Of a stretch of 37,359 bases of DNA, positions 22,831-30,570 are shown in pieces (position 1 is the stretch's first letter; each line of letters starts with the position of its first letter). Source of the stretch: Streptomyces sp. JHA26 (lineage in GTDB: Bacteria; Actinomycetota; Actinomycetes; Streptomycetales; Streptomycetaceae). The notes under the pieces are model-generated. The model was not told the DNA's origin, searched no databases, and worked only from the letters and a program-made list of their open reading frames with translations. The stretch is from positions 1 through 37,359 of the forward strand of contig NZ_BDJC01000063.1 in the NCBI RefSeq assembly GCF_002005565.1, in the 5' to 3' direction. The translations under genes were made by a program, and so were the position numbers.

Positions 22831-23748
22831 GTGACCGGCTCGACCCCTCCCTGGAAGCGCCGCTTCTCCGCGCGAGGAGCGGACCAAGGGCCGTCCGACG
22901 GCCCACAGCGCGCGCGTGACGACGAGCGGGGCCCGACCGATCCGGGGACGGCCCCGCTCGAACCGGGGAACGACCGGGGCGACCTCCCGGCGACCGTCCG
23001 GACACCGGCGCCCGCTGCCCGGCGCCGGGCAGCGGCGTTCCGGGACAGGGCGGGACAGGGCGTCCGCAGGGGCGGCGACCGTGCCAGGGCGGCCCTGGCG
23101 CACCTCGCCGACCGCGTCGTCGAGCTGGCCCCGCGCGTCCCCGTACGGGACCTGGCGACGCTGCGCAGGCAGTTCCCCGGGCTCGGCCCCGAGGAGATCG
23201 CCGACCGCCTCGTGAGCGGCGCCACCCGGGGCACCGCGACCATCGGTGCCGGGATCGGCGCGGCGGCGATGCTCCCCGTACCGCCCGCGATGCCCACCGA
23301 GCTGGCCGCCGAGGTCACCGGTGTCGCGGCGATCGAGCTCAAGCTGATCGCCGAACTCCACGAGGTCTACGGCGTACGCCCGCCCGGCACCCTGACGCAG
23401 CGCAGCACCGCGTACCTGAACTCCTGGTCGGACGAGCGCGGCGTCGAGGTGACCAAGCCGTCGACCCTCGGCACGGCGATGAACAGCCACATGAAGCGCC
23501 AGCTGCGCCAGCAGATCATGAAGCGCATGGTGCGCAACCTGCCCAACCTGATGCCGTTCATGGTGGGTGCCGCCGTGGGCGCCTTCATGAACCGGCGCGA
23601 CACCCGGAAGCTGGCCGACCGCATCCGTGCGGACCTGCGCAGACGGCAGGTGTCCTGGGACGCCCTCGGGGAGCTTCCCGCCCTGGAGAGGCCCGAGGAC
23701 GCCCTCGACATGGACGCCCTCGGAAAAGACCTCGGGCCCGGGCACTGA
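22831..23748 (+). CDS. Conserved hypothetical protein with hydrophobic centre
   Basis: A 305-aa protein I cannot name. Residues 1-75 are basic, Arg/Pro-rich and probably disordered. A Gly/Ala-rich hydrophobic stretch follows (GAGIGAAAMLPVPPAMPTEL, about 140-160), then a helical acidic region (IELKLIAELHEVYGV), and a second short hydrophobic patch (NLPNLMPFMVGAAVGAFMNRR, about 235-255). This suggests peripheral or hairpin membrane attachment. GTG 22831 has GAGGCGGGG upstream and lies 14 nt after the DUF4193 gene, implying co-transcription. It is convergent with the DUF3093 gene, 15 nt away. Confidence 0.78.
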   Translation: MTGSTPPWKRRFSARGADQGPSDGPQRARDDERGPTDPGTAPLEPGNDRGDLPATVRTPAPAARRRAAAFRDRAGQGVRRGGDRARAALAHLADRVVELAPRVPVRDLATLRRQFPGLGPEEIADRLVSGATRGTATIGAGIGAAAMLPVPPAMPTELAAEVTGVAAIELKLIAELHEVYGVRPPGTLTQRSTAYLNSWSDERGVEVTKPSTLGTAMNSHMKRQLRQQIMKRMVRNLPNLMPFMVGAAVGAFMNRRDTRKLADRIRADLRRRQVSWDALGELPALERPEDALDMDALGKDLGPGH

Positions 23749-23763
23749 CCCCCCGCGCGTGCG

Positions 23764-24225
23764 CTACGCGGCCGCCTTCGCCGCCCGCAGCGCCTCGACC
23801 AGCCGCTCCGGCTCGCGGGTCGACAGGTACAGGTACGGGGTCGGGTCCTCGGGATCCGTGACCTCGACGCGCACGGCCGTCGGGACGTAGGCGCGCAGCA
23901 GCATGAAGGCGCGGACGTCGGCCTTGTGGGTGCGCCAGGCACGGGCCTCCTCCGGGTCGAGGACCTCCGCCTCGCCCAGGGCCGTCAGCGGCACCTTCGC
24001 CTCGCCCGCGACCAGCGACTCCCCCACGATCCGGATGCGGACCGCGCCGTACGAACTCGTCACGACCGCCGCCGCGGCCGTGCCGCCCGCCAGGCCGCCC
24101 AGCATCGGCAGCGTGCCCAGGGGCAGCAGGATCAGGGCGCACGAGAGGCCCACCAGGAAGGAGAACAGCCACCAGGAACGGGGCGCGGTGAGACGTTCTT
24201 CGTAAGGGGTGGCGGAGAGCTGCAT
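23764..24225 (-). CDS. DUF3093 membrane protein
   Basis: A 153-aa protein of the DUF3093 family. It starts MQLSATPYEERLTAPRSWW, has two transmembrane segments at about 20-60 (LFSFLVGLSCALILLPLG and MLGGLAGGTAAAAVV), then a soluble beta-rich domain with VRIRIVGESLVAGEAKVPL and YLYLSTREPERLVEAL. Function is unknown. No Shine-Dalgarno is visible before ATG 24225 (upstream reads AAGCTTGCTTC), so it may be leaderless or weakly translated. It is divergent from the thioesterase gene with only 57 nt between starts. Confidence 0.84.
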   Translation of the reverse strand: MQLSATPYEERLTAPRSWWLFSFLVGLSCALILLPLGTLPMLGGLAGGTAAAAVVTSSYGAVRIRIVGESLVAGEAKVPLTALGEAEVLDPEEARAWRTHKADVRAFMLLRAYVPTAVRVEVTDPEDPTPYLYLSTREPERLVEALRAAKAAA

Positions 24226-24282
24226 GAAGCAAGCTTGGCACGGTATCGGCGATCGGCCGACGCGCGGGTAAGGTCTGCGCCT

Positions 24283-24867
24283 GTGAGTGGTACTTCCCCG
24301 GCTCTTCAGCCCCCCGCCGACGCCGTGAAACCCGTACGGCACCCCGACGCGCCCGCCCCCGGCGAACTGCTCGGCGCGCACTACGGCCAGTGCTTCGGCT
24401 GCGGCGGCGACCAGCCGCACGGACTGCACCTGCAGGCGCGGGCCGGCGAAGGCGTGGCGATCACCGCCGAGTTCACCGTCCAGCCCGCCCACCAGGGCGC
24501 CCCCGGCCTGGCGCACGGCGGCGTGCTGGCCACGGCCCTGGACGAGACCCTCGGCTCGCTGAACTGGCTGCTGCGGACCATCGCGGTGACCGGCCGGCTG
24601 GAGACCGACTTCCTGCGGCCCGTGCCCGTGGGAACCACGCTGTACCTGGAGGCCGAGGCGACCGCGACGGCCGGCCGGAAGATCTACTCCACCGCCACCG
24701 GCCGCATCGGCGGCCCGGACGGCCCCGTCGCCGTCCGCGCCGACGCGGTGTTCATCGAGGTCAAGATCGACCACTTCGTGGACAACGGCCGCGAGGAGGA
24801 GATCCGCGCCGCCATGGACGACCCGGACCAGCTCCGCCGCGCCCGCGCCTTCGAGGTGAACCCGTGA
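24283..24867 (+). CDS. PaaI-type hotdog thioesterase
   Basis: A 194-aa protein with a 4HBT/PaaI-like hotdog domain. Visible features are QCFGCGGDQPHGLHL, the helix motif AHGGVLATALDETLG where the catalytic acid of hotdog thioesterases sits, and DFLRPVPVGTTLYLEAE. It probably hydrolyses an acyl-CoA; the acyl group is unknown. GTG 24283 is chosen with AAGG at 24270-24273. The stop overlaps the dut GTG by 4 nt, so the two are likely translated together, though no metabolic link between them is known to me. Confidence 0.86.
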   Translation: MSGTSPALQPPADAVKPVRHPDAPAPGELLGAHYGQCFGCGGDQPHGLHLQARAGEGVAITAEFTVQPAHQGAPGLAHGGVLATALDETLGSLNWLLRTIAVTGRLETDFLRPVPVGTTLYLEAEATATAGRKIYSTATGRIGGPDGPVAVRADAVFIEVKIDHFVDNGREEEIRAAMDDPDQLRRARAFEVNP

Positions 24868-25415
24868 GCCGCGAACCCCTGGACGTCCTCCTCCGCCGCG
24901 TCGACCCGGACGTGCCGCTGCCCGCGTACGCGCAGCCCGGCGACGCCGGAGCCGACCTGCGCACCACCGTGGACTGCGAACTGGCCCCCGGGGAACGGGC
25001 CGTTCTGCCCACCGGCGTGTCTGTGGCGCTCCCCGAGGGGTACGCGGCCTTCGTGCACCCGCGTTCCGGTCTGGCCGCCCGCTTCGGTGTCGCCCTCGTG
25101 AATGCCCCGGGGACGATCGATGCCGGGTACCGTGGAGAGATCAAGGTGATCGTGGTGAATCTCGACCCGCGCGAGAGCGTGCGGTTCGAGCGCTTCGACC
25201 GGATCGCCCAACTGGTCGTCCAGCAGGTCGAGAGGGTCCGCTTCCGTCCGGTCGCGGAACTTCCGGGATCGGCGCGGGCCGAAGGGGGCTTCGGGTCCAC
25301 CGGCGGTCACGCCGGGACGGACCGTGCGAGCGGCACAAGCGGTCAGGTCGCCGAGGGCGACCCGACGGGTGGGAATCGATACGCTTCGGTCGTATCCGAC
25401 CGGGAAGGACAGTGA
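24864..25415 (+). CDS. dut: dUTP diphosphatase (dUTPase)
   Basis: A 183-aa trimeric-type dUTPase converting dUTP to dUMP and PPi, keeping uracil out of DNA and supplying dTMP synthesis. Conserved motifs are I GDAGADL (26-32), II/III HPRSGLA (65-71) and GTIDAGYRGEI, IV RIAQLVV (113-119) and V GGFGSTGGH (141-149). Motif V is normally close to the C-terminus, but here a further 34 mostly polar residues follow, ending DREGQ. GTG 24864 overlaps the thioesterase stop (GTGA). The DUF3710 gene starts 1 nt after the dut stop. Confidence 0.93.
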   Translation: MSREPLDVLLRRVDPDVPLPAYAQPGDAGADLRTTVDCELAPGERAVLPTGVSVALPEGYAAFVHPRSGLAARFGVALVNAPGTIDAGYRGEIKVIVVNLDPRESVRFERFDRIAQLVVQQVERVRFRPVAELPGSARAEGGFGSTGGHAGTDRASGTSGQVAEGDPTGGNRYASVVSDREGQ

Positions 25416-25416
25416 C

Positions 25417-26169
25417 GTGTTCGGACGTCGCAAGAAGAGGGATGCCGCCGAGGACGCGGCCGGCGAGGCCGAGCAGGTCGTCGACAGCGTCGACACCGAG
25501 GCGGACGAAGGGCGCGAGCGCGTGCGGCTCGAACCCGGACCGCGGCCCGACGGGCCCTGGGACAGCACCGAGGTCAGCGACCCGGGCGAGGGCCGGGTGG
25601 ACCTGGGCGGCCTGTTCGTCCCCGGCGTGGACGGCATGGAACTGCGCGTCGAGGTCGCGGGCGACGCGATCGTCGCCGCCACGGTCGTGCTGCGCGACAG
25701 CGCCATCCAGCTCCAGGCCTTCGCCGCGCCCAAGCGCGAGGGCATCTGGGGCGAGGTGCGCGAGGAGATCGGCTCCGGCATCACCCAACAGGGTGGCATC
25801 GTCGACGAGGTCGAGGGCCCGCTGGGCTGGGAGCTGCGGGCCCAGGTGCCGGTGCAGCTGCCCGACGGCACGGGCGGCTTCCAGGTCGTGCGGTTCGTCG
25901 GTGTGGACGGCCCCCGCTGGTTCCTGCGCGGAGTGATCTCCGGCCAGGGCGCGGTGCAGCCGCAGGCCGCCGGTCTGCTGGAGCAGATCTTCCGGGACAC
26001 GGTCGTGGTCCGCGGCGACGGCCCGATGGCCCCCCGCGACCCGATCGTCCTCAAGCTGCCGAACGACGCGCAGATGGTCCCCGAGGGCGTCCAGCAGGAG
26101 GAGGGCTCCCGCTTCTCCGGCGGCATGGGCCAGCTCCAGCGCGGACCGGAGATCACCGAGGTCCGGTAG
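25417..26169 (+). CDS. DUF3710 family protein
   Basis: A 250-aa protein of the actinobacterial DUF3710 family, function unknown. It opens MFGRRKKRDAAEDAAGEAEQ (basic then acidic, disordered), followed by a beta-rich domain from about residue 50 (GRVDLGGLFVPGVDGMELR, FAAPKREGIWGEVREEI, PRWFLRGVISGQGA). No membrane segment or catalytic motif is apparent. GTG 25417 has GGAAGGA 8 nt upstream, inside the dut coding end. The gene ends at a strong hairpin, closing the thioesterase-dut-DUF3710 run. Confidence 0.88.
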   Translation: MFGRRKKRDAAEDAAGEAEQVVDSVDTEADEGRERVRLEPGPRPDGPWDSTEVSDPGEGRVDLGGLFVPGVDGMELRVEVAGDAIVAATVVLRDSAIQLQAFAAPKREGIWGEVREEIGSGITQQGGIVDEVEGPLGWELRAQVPVQLPDGTGGFQVVRFVGVDGPRWFLRGVISGQGAVQPQAAGLLEQIFRDTVVVRGDGPMAPRDPIVLKLPNDAQMVPEGVQQEEGSRFSGGMGQLQRGPEITEVR

Positions 26170-26192
26170 GCACGACTCGGCCGAACGGCTTC

Positions 26193-26226
26193 GAGGGGCC
26201 GCATCCCACCGGGGATGCGGCCCCTC
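26193..26226 (+). terminator. 15-bp perfect hairpin terminator
   Basis: Arms 26193-26207 and 26212-26226 pair perfectly around loop ACCG, 24 nt after the DUF3710 stop. A short TTC follows rather than a U-tract. Confidence 0.88.
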
Positions 26227-26288
26227 TTCGCGTGCGCCCGCCCCGGGCCCTCGCGTGTGCCTCTCCCGTGCCCGTGGTGCGCGGCCCC

Positions 26289-26317
26289 TTGACGGCGCAT
26301 TGGTCCGGACCTACGGT
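26289..26317 (+). promoter_or_regulatory. HrdB-type promoter of the alginate lyase-family gene
   Basis: TTGACG (26289-26294), a 17-nt gap and TACGGT (26312-26317) closely match the main vegetative Streptomyces promoter. Predicted transcription start is near 26324, about 53 nt before the chosen ATG. Confidence 0.65.
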
Positions 26318-26351
26318 CATGCTCCGGTCAATGTTCATGTCAACGTACAGC

Positions 26352-26367
26352 GTTCACTCATATGAAC
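26352..26367. promoter_or_regulatory. GTTCA-N6-TGAAC dyad in the leader (putative operator)
   Basis: A perfect 5-bp inverted repeat lies between the predicted transcription start and ATG 26377. A further GTTCATGTC half-site-like copy occurs at 26333-26341. This placement, downstream of the promoter, fits a substrate-responsive repressor. Confidence 0.45.
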
Positions 26368-26376
26368 GGAGTCGTC

Positions 26377-27603
26377 ATGCGTCGTCGCACCCCCCTCCTC
26401 GCGACCGCCACCGCCGCCCTCGTCGCGGCCGGTGTCCTCGCGCAGCCGGCCGCGCAGCACGCCGAGGCCGCCCCCGGGGCCCCGGCCGCACCCGAGACCC
26501 CCGCCGCCGCTCCCGCCGCCTTCGTCCATCCCGGAGTCACCGTCTCCCGGGGCCAGCTCGACTTCGTCCGCGCCGAGGTCGACGCCGGCGCCCAGCCCTG
26601 GAAGACCGCCTTCGACCGGATGATGGCAAGCAAGTACGCCGACCTGAACCGCACCCCCAAGCCCCGCGCGGTCGTCGAGTGCGGCTCCTACTCCCACCCG
26701 AACCTCGGCTGCACCGACGAGCGCGAGGACGCCATCGCCGCCTACACCCAGGCCCTCGCCTGGTACGTCACCCGCGACGAGCGGTACGCGAAGAAGTCCA
26801 TCCAGTTGATGGACGCCTGGTCGGCCGTGATCCGCGACCACACCAACAGCAACGCGCCCCTGCAGACCGGCTGGGCCGGCTCCTCCTGGGCCAAGGCCGC
26901 CGAGATCGTCCGGCACACCTACGGCGGCGGCTGGTCCGGCTCCGGCCGCTTCGCCGGCATGCTGCGCGACGTCTACCTGCCCGAGATCATCAACGGCTCC
27001 CACTCCAACGGGAACTGGGAGCTGACGATGATGGAGGCCGCCGTCGGCATCTCCGTCTTCCTGGAGGACCGCGCCTCCTACGACAAGGCCATGGCGAAGT
27101 TCCGCACCCGCGCCGCCGCCTACGTGTACCTGGAGTCCGACGGGCCCCTGCCGAAGACCGTGCCCGCCCAGAACCTCGACACCCGGGACAAGATCGTCAC
27201 GTACTGGCAGGGGCAGTCCACCTTCGTCACCGGGCTCACCCAGGAGACCTGCCGCGACTTCACGCACACCGGCTACGGCGTCTCCTCCCTCTCGCACATC
27301 GCCGAGACCAGCCGCATCCAGGGCCAGGACCTGTACGGCACCGACGTCGGCGAACGGCTGCGGCACGCCCTCGGCTTCCAGGCGAAGTACGAGCAGGGTG
27401 CGGCCGTCCCGAGCTGGCTCTGCAAGGGCTCCCTGCACCTCGGGCTCGGCCCGGTCACCGAGGTCGGCTACAACGCCCTGCACAACCGGCTCGGCCACGC
27501 CATGACCAACACCCAGGCGCTCACCGAACGCACCCGCCCCTCCGGCACCAACAACCTCTTCGTCGCCTGGGAGACCCTCACCCACGGGGACAATCCCGCC
27601 TGA
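26377..27603 (+). CDS. Secreted alginate lyase-family protein
   Basis: A 408-aa secreted protein. The signal peptide is MRRRTPLLATATAALVAAGV with AxA cleavage near HAEAAPG, then a Pro/Ala linker and an alpha-toroid domain of the alginate lyase family (PF05426-like): DFVRAEVDAGAQPWKTAFDRM, YTQALAWYVTRDERYAKKS, and the core motif SHSNGNWELTMMEAAVGI containing likely catalytic Asn/His. It probably cleaves a uronate-rich polysaccharide by beta-elimination; the true substrate may differ from alginate. ATG 26377 has ACGGAG 5 nt upstream; ATG 26362 is in frame and inside the dyad. It stands as a single gene with its own promoter. Confidence 0.84.
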   Translation: MRRRTPLLATATAALVAAGVLAQPAAQHAEAAPGAPAAPETPAAAPAAFVHPGVTVSRGQLDFVRAEVDAGAQPWKTAFDRMMASKYADLNRTPKPRAVVECGSYSHPNLGCTDEREDAIAAYTQALAWYVTRDERYAKKSIQLMDAWSAVIRDHTNSNAPLQTGWAGSSWAKAAEIVRHTYGGGWSGSGRFAGMLRDVYLPEIINGSHSNGNWELTMMEAAVGISVFLEDRASYDKAMAKFRTRAAAYVYLESDGPLPKTVPAQNLDTRDKIVTYWQGQSTFVTGLTQETCRDFTHTGYGVSSLSHIAETSRIQGQDLYGTDVGERLRHALGFQAKYEQGAAVPSWLCKGSLHLGLGPVTEVGYNALHNRLGHAMTNTQALTERTRPSGTNNLFVAWETLTHGDNPA

Positions 27604-27606
27604 CCG

Positions 27607-27636
27607 TTGATCGACCGGGCGTCGGACGGCGATACT
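27607..27636 (+). promoter_or_regulatory. Candidate promoter of the ABC ATPase gene
   Basis: TTGATC (27607-27612), an 18-nt gap and GATACT (27631-27636) resemble a HrdB promoter starting just after the alginate lyase stop. Transcription would start near 27643. Confidence 0.5.
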
Positions 27637-27652
27637 GACGTCCGGTCGCGGG

Positions 27653-27688
27653 GGACACGGGAGCACCCGGGGACACGGGAGCACCCGG
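27653..27688. repeat. Two exact 18-nt tandem repeats in the ABC ATPase leader
   Basis: GGACACGGGAGCACCCGG occurs at 27653-27670 and again at 27671-27688, followed by a degenerate third copy to about 27706. Each unit could form a small hairpin in the mRNA leader just after the predicted start site. Confidence 0.75.
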
Positions 27689-27718
27689 GACGCGGGGAAC
27701 ACGGGGAGGGCGGACGTC

Positions 27719-28411
27719 ATGCCGCACGTGGTGACGGAGACCATGGTGCGCGTCGAGGACGTGCACAAGTCGTACGGCCACGGCACCGCCGCCGTCCACG
27801 CCCTGCGCGGCGTCTCCTTCGAGGTGCCGCGCGGCGAGCTGGTCGCCCTCAAGGGACGGTCCGGCTCCGGCAAGACCACGCTGCTCAACATCGTCGGCGG
27901 CCTCGACGCACCGGACGCCGGGCGCGTCGCGGTCGACGGCCGCGACCTCGCGGAGCTGGACGAGGACGGGCTGCTGGCACTGCGCCGCGACCGCGTCGGC
28001 TTCGTCTTCCAGTCCTTCGGGCTCATCCCGATCCTCACCGCGGCCGAGAACGTGGGCGTGCCGATGCGGCTGCGCCGGACCCCGCCGCGCGAGCGCGACG
28101 AGCGCGTCGAGCTGCTGCTCTCCCTGGTCGGCCTCGCCGACCACGCCGCCCAGCGGCCCGGCGAGCTGTCCGGCGGCCAGCAGCAGCGGGTCGCCATCGC
28201 CCGCGCCCTGGCCAACAGCCCCGCGCTGCTGATCGCCGACGAGCCCACCGGCCAGCTGGACGCCGAGACCGGCCACGCCGTGATGGAGCTGCTGCGGGCC
28301 GTCGTCCACAGCGAGCGGGTCACCGCCCTGGTCGCCACCCACGACGCCACGCTGCTCGACCTCGCCGACCGGGTGCTGGAACTGCGGGACGGGGAGATCG
28401 TCGAGCGGTGA
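27719..28411 (+). CDS. ABC transporter ATP-binding protein (MacB/LolD type), without adjacent permease
   Basis: A 230-aa ATPase. Walker A is GRSGSGKTT (about residues 46-54), Q-loop FVFQSFGLIP, signature LSGGQQQRVAIARAL, Walker B LLIADEPT, D-loop QLDAETG and H-loop VATHD. The sequence groups with lipoprotein-export, FtsE and macrolide-type ATPases. Such proteins need an FtsX/MacB-type permease, but none lies beside it in this window. ATG 27719 has GGGGAGGG upstream. A small 8-bp hairpin at 28440-28462 follows. Confidence 0.9.
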   Translation: MPHVVTETMVRVEDVHKSYGHGTAAVHALRGVSFEVPRGELVALKGRSGSGKTTLLNIVGGLDAPDAGRVAVDGRDLAELDEDGLLALRRDRVGFVFQSFGLIPILTAAENVGVPMRLRRTPPRERDERVELLLSLVGLADHAAQRPGELSGGQQQRVAIARALANSPALLIADEPTGQLDAETGHAVMELLRAVVHSERVTALVATHDATLLDLADRVLELRDGEIVER

Positions 28412-28439
28412 CGCCGCGTGGGACGCCACCGCTCCGAAC

Positions 28440-28462
28440 CGGAGGCGGACCCCGCGCCTCCG
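28440..28462 (+). terminator. Short hairpin after the ABC ATPase gene
   Basis: An 8-bp stem (28440-28447 with 28455-28462) with a 7-nt loop lies 29 nt after the stop. It is weaker than the other terminators in the window. Confidence 0.4.
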
Positions 28463-28547
28463 CGGCCTCCCGTCGCCGGTCTCGGCACAGGACACCGCTT
28501 CGGGAAGCGAACCGTGGGGGCTTGCTCCAGGACGGGCCCCGACGGGG

Positions 28548-28577
28548 TTCATGGCTGTCGTCGTGCCCCGGTACGCT
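28548..28577 (+). promoter_or_regulatory. Candidate promoter giving a leaderless mRNA
   Basis: TACGCT (28572-28577) ends 7 nt before ATG 28584, with a weak TTCATG (28548-28553) 18 nt further upstream. This spacing would place the transcription start at or beside the start codon. Confidence 0.4.
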
Positions 28578-28583
28578 TCAGGT

Positions 28584-28982
28584 ATGAGTGCTGCTCCTCG
28601 TTCCGGCAAGCCGGTGGGCCGCTTCCGGCGCATGTTCGACCGGCTCTCCTCCTCGCAGGAGGACCTGGAGTCGGAGGAGCTCCGGGAGGACGCCGACACC
28701 GCCGGCTGCACGCGCATCGGGGACTGTCAGGACCGGCAGATCGTCACGGTTACTGGTACCTTGCGCACGGTCACCCTGCGTCCGCGTGCGGGCGTCCCGG
28801 CCCTGGAGGCCGAGCTCTTCGACGGCTCCGCCGCCCTGGACGTGGTGTGGCTGGGCAGACGCTCCATCGTGGGCATAGAGCCGGGGCGCAAGCTCATCGC
28901 ATCGGGTCGGGTCTCCATGAGCCGGGGCCGCCGGGTGCTCTTCAACCCGAAATACGAACTGAGACCCCTCGGACGGGAGTAG
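28584..28982 (+). CDS. OB-fold nucleic acid-binding domain protein
   Basis: A 132-aa protein with a disordered N-terminus (about 1-40, including RFRRMFDRLSSSQEDLESEE) and an OB-fold from about residue 50 (RQIVTVTGTLRTVTLRPRAG, ALDVVWLGRRSIVGIEPG, GRVSMSRGRRVLFNPKYEL). It resembles RecG-wedge or tRNA anticodon-type OB domains, so nucleic acid binding is likely; the partner is unknown. ATG 28584 has no usable Shine-Dalgarno but a -10-like TACGCT just upstream, suggesting a leaderless message. ATG 28551 is an in-frame alternative. The DUF3159 gene follows after 3 nt. Confidence 0.85.
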   Translation: MSAAPRSGKPVGRFRRMFDRLSSSQEDLESEELREDADTAGCTRIGDCQDRQIVTVTGTLRTVTLRPRAGVPALEAELFDGSAALDVVWLGRRSIVGIEPGRKLIASGRVSMSRGRRVLFNPKYELRPLGRE

Positions 28983-28985
28983 CCG

Positions 28986-29825
28986 GTGACGTCGCTCGAC
29001 AAGCCGACCGAAGACACGGAGGCGCACGACGCCCGGGCGGTGACGGAGGCCGCGCTGTTCGAAGCGTTCGGCGGCGTGCGGGGCATGGTCGAGACGGTGC
29101 TGCCGGGGCTCCTGTTCGTCACCATCTTCACGATCAACAGCGACCTGCACCTGTCGGCGATCGCGGCGCTGGCCGTGTCGCTGGTCCTGGTCGCGGTCCG
29201 GCTGGTGATGAAGGACACCGTCAAGCACGCCTTCAGCGGCGTCTTCGGGGTCGCCTTCGGCGTGGTCTTCGCGATGATGACCGACAACGCCAAGAACTTC
29301 TATCTCCCCGGCATGCTCTACACCTTGGGCCTGGCCCTGGCGTACATCGTCACGACGCTGGCCGGAGTGCCCCTGATCGGCCTGATCCTCGGCCCGGTCT
29401 TCAAGGAGAACCTCTCCTGGCGCACCCGTAACCCGGGCCGCAAGAAGGCGTACGCGAAGGCGAGCTACGCCTGGGGCCTGATCCTGCTCGCCAAGTGCGC
29501 GATCCTCTTCCCGCTGTACTGGTGGGCGGACACCGAGCAGCTCGGCTGGGTCCTGGTCATCCTGAAGATCCCGCCCTTCCTGCTCGCCGTCTGGCTGACC
29601 TGGGTCTTCCTGGCGAAGGCGCCGGCCCCCATCGACGTGTTCGCGGAGATGGAGGCGGCGGAGAAGGCCGAGAAGGAGAAGGCAGGGGGCGAGGCGCCCG
29701 GCCGGGAGCACACGGCCGAGCTCGTCGGCGAGTCCGCCGACTCCGGCTCCGGCTCCCTGCCGCATCCCGCGGACGGCGAGAGCGGCGCCGCCGACCCGCG
29801 CGGCGGCAGGCACCGCAAGGCGTGA
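28986..29825 (+). CDS. DUF3159 integral membrane protein
   Basis: A 279-aa membrane protein of the DUF3159 family. It has a short soluble N-terminus with an amphipathic EAALFEAFGGVRGMVETVLPG, five or six transmembrane spans between about 35 and 215 (for example LLFVTIFTINSDLHLSAIAA, LYTLGLALAYIVTTLAGVPL, WVLVILKIPPFLLAVWLTWV), and a roughly 60-residue hydrophilic, Glu/Gly/Ser-rich tail. Function is unknown. GTG 28986 lies just after the OB-fold stop, and this pair recurs in actinobacteria as I recall. The gene ends at a strong hairpin shared with the convergent trkA gene. Confidence 0.88.
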   Translation: MTSLDKPTEDTEAHDARAVTEAALFEAFGGVRGMVETVLPGLLFVTIFTINSDLHLSAIAALAVSLVLVAVRLVMKDTVKHAFSGVFGVAFGVVFAMMTDNAKNFYLPGMLYTLGLALAYIVTTLAGVPLIGLILGPVFKENLSWRTRNPGRKKAYAKASYAWGLILLAKCAILFPLYWWADTEQLGWVLVILKIPPFLLAVWLTWVFLAKAPAPIDVFAEMEAAEKAEKEKAGGEAPGREHTAELVGESADSGSGSLPHPADGESGAADPRGGRHRKA

Positions 29826-29831
29826 CGGAAC

Positions 29832-29877
29832 ACGACGGTGGGGGCGCCCGGATCTCTCCGGGCGCCCCCACCGTCGT
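29832..29877. terminator. 20-bp hairpin, bidirectional terminator
   Basis: Arms 29832-29851 and 29858-29877 pair perfectly around loop ATCTCT. The hairpin lies between the convergent DUF3159 gene and the second trkA-type gene. Confidence 0.88.
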
Positions 29878-29892
29878 ACCGCGTCGCAGCCG

Positions 29893-30570
29893 TCAGCCCC
29901 GGGCGTCGGTCCGCCGCGCCGACAGCAGGTCCTCCAGCTGCTCCTCGCGGGCCTGCGCCGCCACGAACAGCAGCTCGTCACCCGCTTCCAGGGAGTCCTC
30001 CTGGGACGGCGTCAGCACCCGGGTGCCGCGGATGATCGTGACCAGCGAGGTGTCCTCGGGCCACCGGACGTCCCCGACCTGGGTGCCGGCCAGGGCGGAC
30101 TCCTCCGGCAGCGTCAGCTCCACGAGGTTGGCGTCGCCGTGGCTGAAGCGCAGCAGCCGGACCAGGTCGCCGACGCTCACCGCCTCCTCGACCAGGGCCG
30201 ACATCAGACGCGGGGTGGAGACGGCGACGTCCACGCCCCAGGACTCGTTGAAGAGCCACTCGTTCTTCGGGTTGTTCACCCGGGCCACGACGCGCGGCAC
30301 GCCGTACTCCGTCTTGGCCAGCAGGGACACGACCAGGTTGACCTTGTCGTCGCCGGTCGCGGCGATGACGACGTTGCAGCGCTGGAGCGCCGCCTCGTCC
30401 AGGGACGTGATCTCACACGCGTCGGCGAGCAGCCACTCCGCCATCGGCACGCGCTCGACCGAGATCGCGGTCGGCGCCTTGTCGATGAGCAGGATCTCGT
30501 GGCCGTTCTCCAGCAGCTCGCCCGCGATCGAACGGCCGACCGCGCCGGCTCCGGCAATGGCGACCCTCAT
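29893..30570 (-). CDS. trkA: TrkA-type potassium channel/transporter regulatory protein (second RCK)
   Basis: A 225-aa cytoplasmic RCK protein. The Rossmann nucleotide-binding motif is VAIAGAGAVGRSIAGEL (GxGxxG), with the strand-end acid in LLIDKAP. RCK_N spans about 1-120 and RCK_C about 140-220 (LVELTLPEESALAGTQVGDV, VLTPSQEDSLEAGDELLFVA). Such proteins bind NAD(H)/ATP and gate K+ transport. ATG 30570 shares one base with the stop of the upstream RCK gene (TGATG), so both are made together, like the paired ceoB/ceoC genes of mycobacteria. The symbol is generic: which copy is the closer TrkA orthologue is not certain. Confidence 0.88.
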   Translation of the reverse strand: MRVAIAGAGAVGRSIAGELLENGHEILLIDKAPTAISVERVPMAEWLLADACEITSLDEAALQRCNVVIAATGDDKVNLVVSLLAKTEYGVPRVVARVNNPKNEWLFNESWGVDVAVSTPRLMSALVEEAVSVGDLVRLLRFSHGDANLVELTLPEESALAGTQVGDVRWPEDTSLVTIIRGTRVLTPSQEDSLEAGDELLFVAAQAREEQLEDLLSARRTDARG

